A DNA stretch of 64,000 bases from Melieria omissa (Eukaryota; Arthropoda; Insecta; Diptera; Ulidiidae), in NCBI GenBank assembly GCA_963971225.1, contig OZ020267.1, positions 83,689,648-83,753,647 of the forward strand, given 5' to 3'. Of this stretch, positions 63,301 through 64,000 are shown piece by piece; position 1 is the stretch's first letter; every line of letters starts with the position of its first letter. The notes below the pieces were generated by a model. That model saw nothing but the letters and a program-made list of their open reading frames with translations. It did no database searches and was not told the origin of the DNA. The translations under genes were made by a program, and so were the position numbers.

Positions 63301-64000
63301 TAGTGGTGAGTGTGTATTTTGTAATAGGCAGTTTTTCAATGTTATCCTTGCGCATCGATATGCTCATTATTCCTGAAGGATAATGAAAAGTTAGGGACCA
63401 ATATAGAAAGCATAAGACTCTGGCTAAATTTTAAGGGGTCAATTATTAATATGCACTTATGCATTTGGTGTTGACAAGCATTTTAGTGGTTGCACCCAAG
63501 TAGCAATTTTTTCAAAGTCACCGTTCCAAATCGATTTGCTTTCGAACCTTGGGGTATAGAAGGATGATTGATACCATTATAGAAAGCATACGAGTCTAGC
63601 TAAATAATAAGGCATAATATTATTAAAATCCGTTAACGGGTCGAGATTTAACAGCCATAATTTCGATCATGCTGCCGGTGGGATATTTTTTTATTTACCA
63701 AATTATTGAAAGGTGGTCACTCTGGCTTAATTTTGACGCCATTTTGATTAAAGTGATTGTGCGTACTTAGGTTCCACAAGCATTTGATTGGTTATATAGA
63801 TCAGAGGTGCATTCTTTCAATCAGTCGTTGTTGTGACAGCAACGAAGCAACACGTGTGGGGGCTGCGCGGATTTTTGTTTTGTTTCCTCAAGAAATTCTA
63901 TGTATGAAAAAAAATTAGATGCTTTTGTTGTTGTAGTTTTTGTTTTGGCGATTGGTTGGCCTTTCGGCAATGACAAATGGGAACATTATATTTTTTTCAC
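60376..64000 (+). repeat. Satellite segment, 3 units and a partial unit
   Basis: Units 60378 (with the gaaacgtgg mark near 61331), 61558 (long form, with ggcataa near 62545) and 62756 (with gtcactaata near 62815 and gctgaaaac near 63055), then the first 65 bases of a unit at 63936. The order matches 8105-11727 on the left side of the window. Confidence 0.95.

Larger units (their letters stand above)
1..64000 (+). repeat. Tandem satellite array, ~1,180-bp unit, with embedded mariner copies
   Basis: The whole window is one head-to-tail array of 51 complete units and a partial 52nd, all in one orientation, interrupted only by mariner copies. Unit starts (phased at the mariner target site): 700, 1880, 3060, 4258, 6181, 8105, 9285, 10483, 11663, 12843, 14023, 15203, 16383, 17563, 18761, 19941, 21121, 22319, 23366, 24546, 25726, 26924, 28104, 29284, 30482, 31662, 32842, 34022, 35202, 36382, 37562, 38742, 39922, 41120, 42300, 43479, 44677, 45857, 47055, 48235, 49415, 50595, 51775, 52973, 54897, 56077, 57257, 58455, 60378, 61558, 62756, 63936. 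Units differ by only a few bases. No unit contains a sizeable open frame. Seen directly: period, orientation, near-identity. Inferred: heterochromatic satellite DNA homogenised by unequal exchange. I cannot name the satellite family. Confidence 0.97.
54198..64000 (+). repeat. Long-range duplication, right copy
   Basis: Counterpart of 1-11727, with one mariner-unit fewer. Its true left limit may lie further left than 54198, because the left copy is cut by the window start. Its right limit is beyond 64000. Confidence 0.9.

Noticed and set aside
1..64000. CRISPR array or bacterial repeat system
   Set aside because: The repeat unit is over 1 kb with no spacer-repeat pattern, there are no cas genes, and the mobile element is an insect-type mariner.
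1..64000. Ribosomal DNA spacer or histone cluster
   Set aside because: No rRNA, histone or tRNA sequence occurs in 64 kb of units.
1..64000. Member of the Drosophila 1.688 (359-bp) satellite family
   Set aside because: The ~178-bp inner period is suggestive, but I see no sequence match to that satellite as I know it. I prefer to leave the family unnamed.
700..64000. Mariner-free units as products of mariner excision
   Set aside because: Excision usually leaves a few extra bases between two TAs. The empty sites here have a single clean TA, so they look never occupied.

Overview
The window looks like insect, probably dipteran, constitutive heterochromatin. It is AT-rich, I can see no host gene in it, and it consists from end to end of one tandem satellite array into which a short, internally deleted mariner transposon has been inserted. 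The organism call rests on the mariner, which resembles Drosophila Mos1/mauritiana-type elements, and on the satellite style. I do not recognise the satellite itself, so the species is open.

Layout. I count 51 complete satellite units plus 65 bases of a 52nd, all head to tail in the same orientation. I phase each unit at the mariner target site (start ...gttttTG-type T-rich block, end ...gttgttgta). The basic unit is 1,180 bp. Twelve units are 1,198 bp (an 18-bp expansion of an AT tract), three are within 1 bp of standard, and one is 1,047 bp (133-bp deletion at 22558/22559). Units are nearly identical by eye, differing at a handful of diagnostic sites. Inside the unit lie about four to five diverged copies of an older ~175-185-bp repeat, plus a T-rich start and a GC-rich end with a hairpin and a CACGTG box.

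Five mariner copies sit at <1-697 (left end cut off by the window), 5437-6178, 7361-8102, 54153-54894 and 59634-60375. Each complete copy is 742 bp with 30-bp perfect terminal inverted repeats and a TA duplication. All occupy the same TA of the unit in the same orientation, so they are products of array amplification, not separate insertions. Each carries two out-of-frame pieces of transposase on the minus strand: an N-terminal helix-turn-helix piece and a C-terminal piece with two of the three catalytic aspartates. The central ~46 kb (8103-54152, 39 units) has no mariner.

Higher-order structure. The start of the window recurs near its end: 1-7360 matches 54198-61557 (offset 54,197), and 9285-11727 matches 61558-64000 (offset 52,273). 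The difference is a 1,924-bp tandem duplication (mariner plus one unit) present only in the left copy. Smaller higher-order repeats are nested in between: an 11,721-bp-offset block (15203- and 26924-), a 4,720-bp tetramer (about 32.8-39.9 kb) and a 2,378-bp dimer (43479-48234). The picture is of recent, repeated unequal exchange and gene conversion in a satellite, with a dead mariner carried along. I found no gene system, CRISPR, RNA gene or bacterial feature.
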